Below are positions 7,071 through 14,853 of a DNA stretch of 14,945 bases, in pieces. The stretch is taken from positions 1 through 14,945 of the forward strand of contig MU657629.1 of the NCBI GenBank assembly GCA_026770575.1, given 5' to 3'. Below the pieces are notes generated by a model that did not search any database, was not told where the DNA came from, and was given only the letters and a program-made list of their open reading frames with translations. The stretch's first letter is position 1; each line of letters starts with the position of its first letter. The stretch is from Pelagophyceae sp. CCMP2097 (taxonomy: Eukaryota > Sar > Pelagophyceae). A program made the position numbers and the translations under genes.

Positions 7071-10000
7071 ATGCGTCGCCTCGCCGTCGTGTTCGCGTGC
7101 GCGAATGCGCTGGAGCTCGCCGTAATCGATCCGGAAACGCTGCGGACGGACGGCGTCGTCTCCTCGCTTGGCAAAATCATCTTCGGGGTCCGCGACGACG
7201 CAAAGCACGACACGCTCTGCGTTGCCGTCGACGGATTGGAGGAGTCTTGCCAAATTCGCGGCGATGATGGGTTGTTCGGGGAACTGACTGTTGCGGCAAT
7301 GGGGGTCGGGACGCACGTGCTCAACGTCCGCGTCGGAGACGAGCGCGCGTCGGCGATCCTCGACGTACGTCCCGCATCCGACGCCACGCTGTGCCCTCAG
7401 ACGGAAATAGGTGGATCCGGACGACGCGGCTGTTGATGAGGACGTCGACGCGGGGCTTTTGATCGAGTCGCCCGCGGACGACCTCCCACCGGCGCACGCA
7501 GCCCCGAGGAAGTTGTGCGTGCTGACGAACACGCTCGAGGCGCACTCGCATCAAAGCCGCGTCCTGCCGCGGGCCGGGGCGACGGACGGCGCACAAAGGG
7601 CCATTGGACGATGCACAGACCTGTCGTTTCTCCAGGCAAAATTCCATCTTTCTTGCCGTCTCGCTGCACCTGCGGCCGCGCGGCTGGGAAACGGAGTGGT
7701 TCGTGCCGGAGACCGAGGCCGGGCGACGTGAAGGCGTCGCCGAAACTTTGCGTAGAGGACTGATTCCCGTCCGCCTCGCGGGCAACCCGCGTCGAATAAC
7801 GCGCCGGCAGAGGCGGCAGAGGCTGGGGAAACCGTGGAGCGGGGGGGGGCGAGTTCTCAGAGCCGTGGAGCGGGGGGTCCCGAGTTCTCGGGGATTTAAA
7901 CGTTGGCACACTCCAAAATGAGGCGGCTTTAGGTATGTTTATCTACGACCGACTTTTCAAAACTCCGTGCAGAGCGCCTCGCCGCAACCCGCCCGTCGGC
8001 GACGCGCTGGGCTGCTGAAAACCCGTCGGAAGCGCGGGCGTTGGCAAAGTGCCACGTGCACTATTACGCCAACACTTTTGACGACCCTTCGGTCGCTTCC
8101 CTATCCGAACTCGCCGCCGCGCTCGGCCGTTCAGGTTCAGTCCGAATCATGGAACTGCCGAACCTGTTCCCGCCGAAAGATGGAGCCATCGACGCCTTTG
8201 TGGTGAGGCTGGGGATGGGGGTGTTGGGCTTACGCGGCGCGCGTCGTCGACGGGCGTGAGATGCGAGGCAATGCGCGCTAGGCGCCGTCGCGGTTCGCGG
8301 CGACGCACGCGTCCGTCGTTCAAGCGTCGGCGGGGCGGCCTAGAGCCGTCATCTATCCGGCGAAGTTCGACGTTGACGTCTTCCCAGGGGTCGGCATCTT
8401 CCCGGGGGTCGATTCCGACGCCTTCCCGGGCGTCAAGCGCGGCGCGCGGCGCAACTGCTCCTTTGTCTTGGCGAACGTCGGCCGCTTGGCGCCGGGGCGG
8501 TCGCCCGGCATGTTCGTGAGGGTGGTTTCTCTGCTTCGACATCGACTCAAAAGGGCCACTTTTAAGACGTGTACCCCCTCCTTCCGCGCAATCGTCGTCG
8601 GCGACGGCGTGCTGAGGCGCGGGCTTGAAGAGATGGCGCGGCAGCTTGGAGCTGATGTGGAATTCGTCGGGGCACTGTCGAGGGGCGCCGTGCTGGACTT
8701 CCTCCGTTCCGAAGTCGACGTCCTCCTGCAAGCCTCCAAGGAGACGTTTGGCATCGCCAACGCCGAGGCGGCGGCGCTGGGCGTTCGGGTGGTTGCGTAT
8801 GCGAAGTCTGGGGCGGCGGAGAGCGGCGGGGACGACGCGGTTCTCGTGGATTCTTGGGAAGCTTGCGATTATGCAGACGCCGTCCTCGCCGCATTCGCGG
8901 ACGCCGTTGGCGCGGACGCCGTTGGCGCGGACGCCGGCGCAGTCTCCGACGACGCGGACGCCGCGGACGACGAAGCGGGACGTTTGCGTTTGAACTTTGT
9001 CGAGAAGATGGCCGACACGAAATTCGCAGACGGCTATGACCGCTTCTTCCGGTCGCTCATCAGCGAACCCTCGCTCGCTCGAGGCGAGTGCGCCGCCGAC
9101 GCGTGCGACGCCGCCGCCCAAGAAGCGGATGGGCGGTTCCACTCCGAGTTGAATCTCCGAGTGGCATTCTCCGACGCCGCAGCCTACAGCGCCCCAATCA
9201 TTGTCCAAGCCTTGAAGACCCTCTTCGGCAGCGCGACGCGCGTCGATGCCGTCTCGCTGCCACAAAAGCTGAGGCAAGCGGCGGACGAAGATTCGGTTTC
9301 GACGGCCGGGTCGAAGTCCGGGTCGACGGCCCCGGCGGCCGGCTCGACGTTTGCGGCCGGCTCGAAGCCGGCGATGGACGTTTCTGTGACTTCGTGTCTC
9401 GACGGCGGGTGCGGCGACTTTTGGAGGCCGCAATGCGCGGCGCGCGCCGTGGAGGCCAAGAGGGCCGCTTCAGACCTTGGCGCGTGGGCGCATCTGTTCA
9501 TCTGCGGCGAAGCATGGAAAATCCTCGACAACGTGAAAGCCTGCGAGTTCGGCGCCCTCCTCCTCGCGACGTCTCCCGAGGCCGAGGACTTGTCCGACGC
9601 GCCGCTCGCCGACTGCTCCGGCACTCCCACCGCAGCACGGCGAACCGCGTCGCCGGTCATCGTGGCGCACTTGCCCGTGGCCGCGACGGGCTTTGGCGAA
9701 CTCGGGCTTGCTCCGGCGTTGTTGAAGGTTTCGTCTCTCGAGCGCTTCGGCGAAAAAGCCTACGACCAACGGTCCGGCGTCGGCTACCTCTACTACCGCT
9801 GCCGGCAGCACCGAGAGAGCTTCGTCGACGTGCTGTTGCAGGCCGGTGATGCCTTTTGACCCTCGTTGCCTTTTCGCCCTGGACGCCGACGCGTAGGCCT
9901 CGACGTCAACGCCATGGGAAGATGCTCGGGCCCGCTGCGGCCGCGTTTAGCCGGCGCGTTCGAGGAGATGCGCTTCGGCGCGGACTGGCACGGTGGAGCG

Positions 10001-10512
10001 GTGGAAGCATACTCAGGGTCAAAGTTTGTCGTTGCATTTGAAAACGCACAAGCGCCCGGCTACGTCACCGAGAAGCTCGCCCTCGCCTTCGTAGCAGGCG
10101 CCATTCCGCTCTACTGGGGCCACGCGGACTCGGCGCGCGAAATCTTCAATGCAGAAGCCTACGTCGACTGTGAGCCTTTTCGCGGGTGCCCTCACTTGCA
10201 AAGGCCCGGCGCCTGCGGCTCCCTTTTGACCGCCCCTCGCGGCGAGAATCCGGCGAGTCGACACGGCATCAGGCTCGCTATCGCTCCGGGATTGCGCCGC
10301 GCGCGTGCGTCCTTTGCAGGCGCGCTTGCTGCGTTTGAGGGCGTTTGGTCTAGGCTCGGGAGCTCAACCTCAACCGCACCGAGTACCTCCGCGTATTGGC
10401 ACAGCCGCCACTCTCGCCCCGCGGCCTCGCCGCGCTCCGCGCACAAGCGCTCCCGGAACAACTCCGCCCGCTCACGATGCGACTCGCCCGGCAAACGCTG
10501 CGGACACTCTAG
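7071..10512 (+). CDS. Secreted/Golgi GT4-GT10 (alpha-1,3-fucosyltransferase) fusion glycosyltransferase
   Basis: Proposed exons are 7071-7364, 7411-7560, 7619-~7785, 7933-8202, 8282-9845, 9897-10169, 10273-10304 and 10354-10512 (TAG), about 970 residues. The 7561-7618 and ~7786-7932 introns are least certain; the other junctions keep phase and motif continuity. A signal peptide (MRRLAVVFACANALE) leads into a beta-rich segment with LCV...C. The GT4 N-lobe begins KLCVLTNTLE, then VSLHLRPRGWETEWFVPE and KCHVHYYANTF. The C-lobe has AVIYPAKFDVDVF, VVGDGVLRRGLEEMA, FVGALSR and KETFGIANAEAAALG with the EX7E motif (GAG codons at 8741 and 8765). Asp/Ala and Ser/Thr/Gly linkers follow, then GT10: LYYRCRQHRESFVDVLLQAG|LDVNAMGRC, KFVVAFENAQAPGYVTEKL, GAIPLYWG, EIFNAEAYVDC, and a Leu/Arg-rich tail. 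GT10 enzymes use GDP-fucose; the GT4 donor is unknown. Confidence 0.82.
7832..7891 (+). repeat. Two-copy ~31-bp direct repeat in an intron
   Basis: CCGTGGAGCGGGGGG ... CGAGTTCTC occurs twice, 31 bases apart, with a nine-G run in the first copy. It falls in the predicted intron between the GT4 N-lobe exons. A recent slippage duplication is likely. Confidence 0.7.
8883..8965 (+). repeat. In-frame Asp/Ala-rich codon repeat (linker)
   Basis: GCGGACGCCGTTGGC-type 15-base units recur about three times and then decay into GACGCGGACGCC. They encode a run of DAVGA and DADAADD residues. The repeat marks the flexible linker after the GT4 lobe; a second low-complexity linker (Ser/Thr/Gly/Ala) is encoded at about 9298-9375. 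Confidence 0.7.
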
Positions 10513-10767
10513 GGATCCCCCTAACTTTGAAGCGACAAAGTCAATCGAATGCCCACCCGGCCCCGCATCGCCACCTGCGCCCGGGCCCGACCGCGAGCGG
10601 GCCCGTGCGAGCCCGAAGCCGCCCCGCTCGAATACGCACCGCGCCCACTGTCTGTCGGTGCCTGTCGGTAGACTTTTCTGTCAGAGTAGGCTCCTCGTCG
10701 TTAAACCCTCAGGCTGGCATCTTTCTGAGGTCCTTGCGTCGTCACGATTTTCGAACGATCACGCCCG

Positions 10768-11019
10768 ATGGACCGCCAGCCGCCGCCGGTTCGAAGCCCT
10801 GCTGCGTCTGCCCGGCAAGCACTGCGCCAAGTGCAAATCGCGGCACTATTGCTCCAAACAGTGCTAGCTCGTCCACTGGAAGGAGGGCGGGCACAAGGAG
10901 GAGTGATCGGGCGTTTATCGTTGTACGCGGCGCAAGGACACGCACACGCGCAGGTGTACCTCGGTTGCTGTTATAAGAGCCGGGGCGGCGTCGACGTCGA
11001 CTCCGAGACCGCTCGCTAA
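10768..11019 (+). pseudogene. Decayed MYND-Sel1 gene copy
   Basis: This is a degraded duplicate of the 11227 gene. Bases upstream of the ATG (TTCGAACGATCACG) and the first codons parallel those of the intact copy. The zinc-finger parts are spread over three frames: ATG in frame 1, KPCCVC in frame 3 (10791 on), and GKHCAKCKSRHYCSKQC in frame 2. Relative to the intact gene, bases coding for part of DAPGG are missing. The CAG following the finger cysteine has become TAG at 10864-10866. After LVHWKEGGHKEE a TGA follows at once, and the sequence jumps to a single Sel1-type unit (YAAQGHAHAQVYLGCCYKS...), ending in a TAA at 11017-11019. The RING and most Sel1 repeats are absent, so a large internal deletion accompanies the point lesions. 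Confidence 0.82.
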
Positions 11020-11226
11020 TGAAGCCCGGCGCGCGCACACACGTTGATGTGTCGATCGCGAGAGCCCGCTCCCCACCGCGCCGCCGCTCACGCCGCCGCG
11101 ACGCCTGTCGCGCCCGAGGCGCTCGGGACTGCCCGCCCCCGGTCAGTCGGCCCTCCTTCCGAGGCCGAAATCTTGCAGAGTCGCTTTATGATTTTCGAAT
11201 TCATACAGGTCTTCCGTACGATCACG

Positions 11227-12264
11227 ATGGACGATCCGCTCAAGGCCGCCGTCCCGAAGCCCTGCTGCGTCTGCGACGCGCCGGGCGGCAAGCACTGCAC
11301 CAAGTGCAAGTCGCGCCACTACTGCTCGAAAAAGTGCCAGCTCGTAGACTGGAACGAGGGCGGGCACAAGGCGCAGTGCAGGCAGATGGCCACCGAGTTT
11401 TCGGACCGCCTCCTCGACGAGCTCATGCCGGCGAAGCTGAAGATCAGGGAAGCGCATGCTATTGTCGAGGACGTCGCGTATGCGGCTGGTTTAAAGGTGC
11501 CGGCGCGCTTATCGGCTATTCGAGCGACGGCCGTCGTCAAGGCCAGCGCGCCGAACGATGACGCGTCTGACTGGCTCGGCACGTGTCCCATCTGCCTGGA
11601 CCAGCTTCCGATCAAAATTGAACAGCAAACGTTCTGCGACTGCTGTTGCATGAGGCTGTGCACGGCATGTGCAGTCAAGTGCTGGGAGCGCGACGACCGG
11701 TGCCCGTTCTGCCGAACGGAACGTTGGGATTCTAGTGCCGAGTGGGTGCGCCGGGTGCAGAAGCACGCGGATAAGGGGAATCCCGAGGCACAGGTGATGC
11801 TCGGAAGCGCGTACCGTGAAGGAATGCATGGTCTCAAGATCAACGTGAAACGGGCGTTCGAGTTGTGCGAGAAGGCAGCGGCGCAAGGACATGCATCGGC
11901 TCAGGGGCAACTCGCATTGCTTTATCAACTTGGGCAAGGCGTCAAGGTTGACTTCAAGACCGCCGCGCTGTGGTATCGGCGCGCGGCCGAGCAAGGCCAT
12001 CCTCGCGCTCAATTCAATCTCGGCGCCATGTTCGCCGAAGGCAATGGCGTAGCGCAGTCGCACGAGGAAGCCGTCGAGTGGTACGGCCTTGCCGCGGCGC
12101 AGGGCGACGAAGACGCGCTCTACAAACTCGGCGTGTGTTACGCAAAAGGCCGCGGTGTTGTGCAGGACTACGACGAGGGGATGCGCATCATCAAGCGCGC
12201 CGCGGCCGCGGGGCACGCAGGCGCGGCGGCTCTGGTCAAATTGATGGCGCTTCAGGGGTTTTAA
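11227..12264 (+). CDS. MYND-RING-Sel1 repeat protein (putative ubiquitin-ligase-type adaptor)
   Basis: A single exon of 345 codons starts at the ATG in CACGATGG and ends with TAA. Residues 13-51 form a MYND zinc finger (CCVC, CTKC, HYCSKKC, then HKAQC), a protein-interaction module. A helical spacer follows. Residues 120-162 form a RING-like finger (CPICLDQL ... CTACAVKCW ... CPFC), typical of E3 ubiquitin ligases. From about 175 to the end are four full Sel1-like (TPR-like) repeats of about 36 residues and a partial fifth, with AAAQGHASAQ, AAEQGHPRAQFNLG and AAAQGDEDALYKLG cores. There is no signal peptide or membrane segment, so a cytosolic or nuclear location is likely. MYND/RING/Sel1 combinations are expanded in several stramenopile algae (recalled, not checked). 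The frame is open about 60 codons further upstream, but that stretch is low-complexity and the ATG at 11227 is mirrored in the decayed copy. Confidence 0.93.
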   Translation: MDDPLKAAVPKPCCVCDAPGGKHCTKCKSRHYCSKKCQLVDWNEGGHKAQCRQMATEFSDRLLDELMPAKLKIREAHAIVEDVAYAAGLKVPARLSAIRATAVVKASAPNDDASDWLGTCPICLDQLPIKIEQQTFCDCCCMRLCTACAVKCWERDDRCPFCRTERWDSSAEWVRRVQKHADKGNPEAQVMLGSAYREGMHGLKINVKRAFELCEKAAAQGHASAQGQLALLYQLGQGVKVDFKTAALWYRRAAEQGHPRAQFNLGAMFAEGNGVAQSHEEAVEWYGLAAAQGDEDALYKLGVCYAKGRGVVQDYDEGMRIIKRAAAAGHAGAAALVKLMALQGF

Positions 12265-12305
12265 TAGAACACTTTGAGCGAAGGACAGGGCTTCGGTCCA
12301 GCTGG

Positions 12306-12364
12306 TGATCCTTTGGGGCGCACGCCACCCAAGGTGACCCTTTGGGGCGCACGCCACCCAAGGT
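12306..12364 (+). repeat. 29-bp tandem duplication in the 3' flank
   Basis: Two adjacent 29-base units differ by one base (TGATCC versus TGACCC); both contain CTTTGGGGCGCACGCCACCC. They lie 40 bases after the MYND gene stop, presumably in the 3' UTR. Confidence 0.9.
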
Positions 12365-12397
12365 GCATCCTGGGCAAGCCCCGACAAGGGCCGGAAC

Positions 12398-12415
12398 CCG
12401 ACGCGTACGCGTCGG
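12398..12415. repeat. 18-bp perfect palindrome
   Basis: CCGACGCGTACGCGTCGG is identical to its reverse complement, with no loop. In RNA it could only form a strained hairpin, but as DNA it is a perfect two-fold site. It sits 20 bases before the AATAAA of the MYND gene. Confidence 0.85.
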
Positions 12416-12433
12416 AACAACTTGAAAAGATTC

Positions 12434-12439
12434 AATAAA
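12434..12439 (+). terminator. Putative poly(A) signal of the MYND gene
   Basis: AATAAA lies 170 bases after the stop codon. It is the only canonical signal in this 3' flank on the plus strand. It is not known whether this lineage uses AATAAA reliably. Confidence 0.35.
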
Positions 12440-13190
12440 TGGCCCGCGCAATTGCAGAAACCTTCGCCGACCGTTTGCAGGGAACTTCGCCGAGAGTCGC
12501 AAAAAGCCGAGAGAGCGAGTTATGTCGTGATAGCCCTCGCTTTGCCAACCCCCCGACGGGCCTTCTTGGCACCGGCCCTCTTCGGCCCCGCCGGTGCGCC
12601 CCGGCGTCGATTGCACGATGATGAATGCCGTTCGAGAGCACTAAAACAGCAAGGTTTTTATACCTACGGGAAAGTTTCTCGCCTTACGCCCCAGCGACCT
12701 TTCTAACACAACCTTGCGAGACCAGACCTCTAGAGCGGCCGTGTGACCTCGTTCGGCGTTCAATCGCCGGGCTCCGGTAAAAGTGCCACTTACATGTAGG
12801 TGCCCAAACGAGCGCAAGCGACCCACGGCAAAAGGATCACCGCCAGCAACGCGCGCGGCGGCGGCGTGGACACCGCTCGGCTGCGCCTTCGTCGAGGGCG
12901 CGCCGGCGCAGCAGGGCCCGGACACACCAATTTCCGTTGTGTATCATCAATAACAAATACAATACGACCCACACACGTCTTAGAGGGGCGCCTCCGCTGG
13001 ACGAGGCCCGATTCTATCCTAAACAACCTGAATGGAGCCTCGACTGTCACGATGCCCGAGTCTCATCCCGAGCGAACACGACGCGCGTCGATCTGAACGG
13101 TGGGTCACCTCCACTCTCCGTCGTAGGTGACAAGGCTCTGGTGCCCCAAGGTCCCCCGCCGGCTGACGGCCGCGTGACGTCGACTGAGTC

Positions 13191-13196
13191 TTTAAT
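13191..13196 (-). terminator. Possible poly(A) signal (ATTAAA) of the GH16 gene
   Basis: On the minus strand ATTAAA occurs about 50 bases after the GH16 stop codon. It is a common variant signal and well placed, but too short to be decisive. Confidence 0.25.
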
Positions 13197-13246
13197 GAAC
13201 GCAGGCGCTCCTTGGTTTTCCCCGAAGACGCGCGGATGCAGCGGCC

Positions 13247-14549
13247 TCAGGCCGCCGACGGTGCGAAGCCTGCGAGCGCCGGAGGCTCGGCTCCAGTGGG
13301 CGGCGGCGGAGGCGGATAGACTCTGGGACCAGTCGGTCGTCTTTGGTAGACGCGGACGGAGTCGATCTCCATGGACGTAGGAAGCGCTGCGTCGTCGATA
13401 CCGTGCACTCCACCTAGTCGAGCGTCGCGCGGCGCCGTTTTTCGGGGGACGTACCCCAGTTGCCGCCGATTGCGACGTTGAGTATGAGATGGAACTTCTG
13501 GTCGAAGGGCCATTCCGCGGGCGTCGAGTTTGGCATCTTGTCAAAGGTGAAAACGTGCGCGCCGTCGATTGAGTAGACGAGCCTGCGTTTCGATTGGCGC
13601 GAGGCATGACTTTGAAAACGCACTTGTCCTCGGTCCATTCGACGCCGTAGACGTGGAAGGCGTCGTGCGCGTCGGGGATTGCGGTCTCGATGTGCTTGTG
13701 GGATTTCTTTCGGTGGTTAAATGCCCCCGTGTGCACCGAAGCGTGGATCGTGCCTGCGTGGTCCGTCGCAAGGCGGGCAGCACGCAGGCATGCGCCGAGA
13801 GCACGCTCCGTCGACGTGCAAATCGTCGAATTTTGGTCTAGGGGCGAGAGACGAATCTTACCTGGGGCCCAGCCGACGCACTCCATGATATCGATCTCGC
13901 CGCTGTTCGGCCACCCGCCGTAAGTATTCTCCGACGGCATCAGCCAAATCGCGGGCCAGACGCCCGGGCGGCCCGCGGGGAGCTTTGCCCGCACTTCGAA
14001 CTTGCCTGCGGAGAAGGAAGACGGTCGGCCGACGTTTGGACGGCGGGTCGGGGGGTCTGCAGAGGCCTCACTGCGAGCGCCCGTACGAGTCTGTAAGAAA
14101 GCTCACCGTAGAGCCAGTCGCCCTTGTGCTTGGTGCGGATTCTCGCGGACGTGTACGGGGTCCCAATCCAGTCCTCTTGTATGGCAGTGATTTTGAGTAC
14201 TCCCCCTTTGACCGCCGAGTTGGCCAGCCTCTCCGACATGTACCACTGCTGCTCGTTGTGGTTCCGGTCGTGCACCCAGTTGTTCGCGTCCACCTAAACA
14301 AGCAGCTATACCGACGCATTCGATAGGCCCCTCGAACGCCGCCCGCGCTGGACGGACCTGGTAGGACCACTTTTTTGCGTCCGGAAGGCCGTCCTTGGCA
14401 AAGGCGTCCTCCCAGACGAGCACGTAGCCGTCCGCGTCGGGCTGCGGCGTCGGCGTCGGCGTTGGCGGCGGCGTTGGCGTTGGCGGCGGCGGCAGCTGCG
14501 GTGCGGGCGGCGCCGCGGCGACCTTGGGCGGCGCAAGGGCGACCTTGGG

Positions 14550-14580
<31 letters not shown>

Positions 14581-14594
14581 GGCGGCAGCGCCAT
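13247..14594 (-). CDS. GH16 family glycoside hydrolase (beta-1,3-glucanase/laminarinase-like)
   Basis: Six exons are inferred: 14594-14358, 14293-14107, 14005-13862, 13753-13624, 13582-13455 and 13413-13247. The introns are 64, 101, 108, 41 and 41 nt, with donors GTCCGT, GTGAGC, GTAAGA, GTGCGT and GTACGT. The sum is exactly 331 codons. Residues 1-55 are a proline-run/Ala-Pro linker. GH16 then begins with YVLVWEDAFAKDGLPDAKKW, then NEQQWYMSERLANSAV, WPAIWLMP and GEIDIMECVG. Catalytic residues are E178 (nucleophile), D180 and E183 (acid/base). TIHASVHTGAFNH, YGVEWTEDKLVYSIDG, LILNVAIGGNWGG and MEIDSVRVYQ complete the fold, with a Pro-rich tail. The enzyme would cleave beta-1,3-glucans such as chrysolaminarin or wall glucan; the exact substrate is inferred. 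No signal peptide precedes the first in-frame ATG. A CGCAG acceptor-like site just upstream (about 14615) suggests a missing 5' exon. Confidence 0.88.
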
Positions 14595-14595
14595 T
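14480..14595. repeat. GGC/GCC codon microsatellite (poly-Pro coding on minus)
   Basis: A run of GGCGGC units on plus (tightest at about 14547-14588) and a GGCGTTGGCGG stretch encode the proline run and Pro-Thr repeats of the GH16 N-terminus on minus. Such tracts are length-variable and prone to assembly error. Confidence 0.8.
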
Positions 14596-14639
14596 GCGGG
14601 CGCGAGGCAAGCCGGCTGCGATTTCTTATCAGTCGCCAA

Positions 14640-14853
14640 ACGTGGACGTTTTCACCTGGCCCTAGCTAGGTAGAAAACCTGGCTCCCCGAAGGTGAAATG
14701 GAGCTTATCAACTAGTATGTCTCTCCGCATCCGACGTCGCTGTGAGTGTCGCGGCGCTTGTCGCGACGTACGCGACGCTCATCGTGCGAGTTATGGAATG
14801 TAGAATCTTTGATAAATTTATTAATTTACACGTCGCGGTCCCAATTTGCTCGC
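14640..14853. other. GH16 upstream region
   Basis: This is the presumed promoter and 5' UTR (or missing first exon and intron) of the minus-strand GH16 gene. An AT-rich island lies at about 14806-14830. I could not find a signal-peptide-coding exon in it. Confidence 0.35.
14817..14822 (-). terminator. Possible poly(A) signal of the edge gene
   Basis: AATAAA on the minus strand lies 31 bases beyond a TGA that closes an open frame entering from the right window edge. The spacing is typical for a 3' end. Confidence 0.3.

Larger units (their letters stand above)
12265..13246. other. Intergenic between MYND gene and convergent GH16 gene
   Basis: The gap holds the presumed 3' UTR of the MYND gene, a 29-bp tandem duplication, an 18-bp palindrome and an AATAAA. 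The rest (12440-13190) contains only short frames with no domain, for example 60 codons from the ATG at 12439. The GH16 3' end enters from the right. Near 12786 there is a small near-palindrome around TACATGTA. No RNA gene is recognised. Confidence 0.5.

Noticed and set aside
6090..7532. 480-codon open frame on the minus strand
   Set aside because: It overlaps PTRHD1 in the wrong frame and runs antisense through the first GT4-GT10 exons. Its composition is Arg/Ala/Ser-rich, as expected for a shadow frame in GC-rich DNA.
8147..9433. 428-codon open frame on the minus strand
   Set aside because: It is antisense to the long GT4-GT10 exon, whose own frame carries the glycosyltransferase motifs; the minus frame shows none.
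11509..12435. 308-codon open frame on the minus strand
   Set aside because: It is antisense to the RING and Sel1 coding sequence, with no recognisable domain.
12439..12621. 60-codon ORF after the MYND gene
   Set aside because: Low-complexity Pro/Arg-rich end, no domain, and it starts on top of the poly(A) signal.
13838..13861. A 24-nt intron in GH16 ending at CCCTAG
   Set aside because: The longer 108-nt intron ending CGCAG at 13754 restores the family pattern ECVGWAPG-TIHASVHT, whereas the short one inserts unrelated residues.
14294..14315. A 22-nt ultra-short intron in GH16 (GTCGGT...TTTAG)
   Set aside because: A 64-nt intron with donor GTCCGT at 14357 gives a better GH16 match (WSYQ|VDANNW) and a normal length for this gene.
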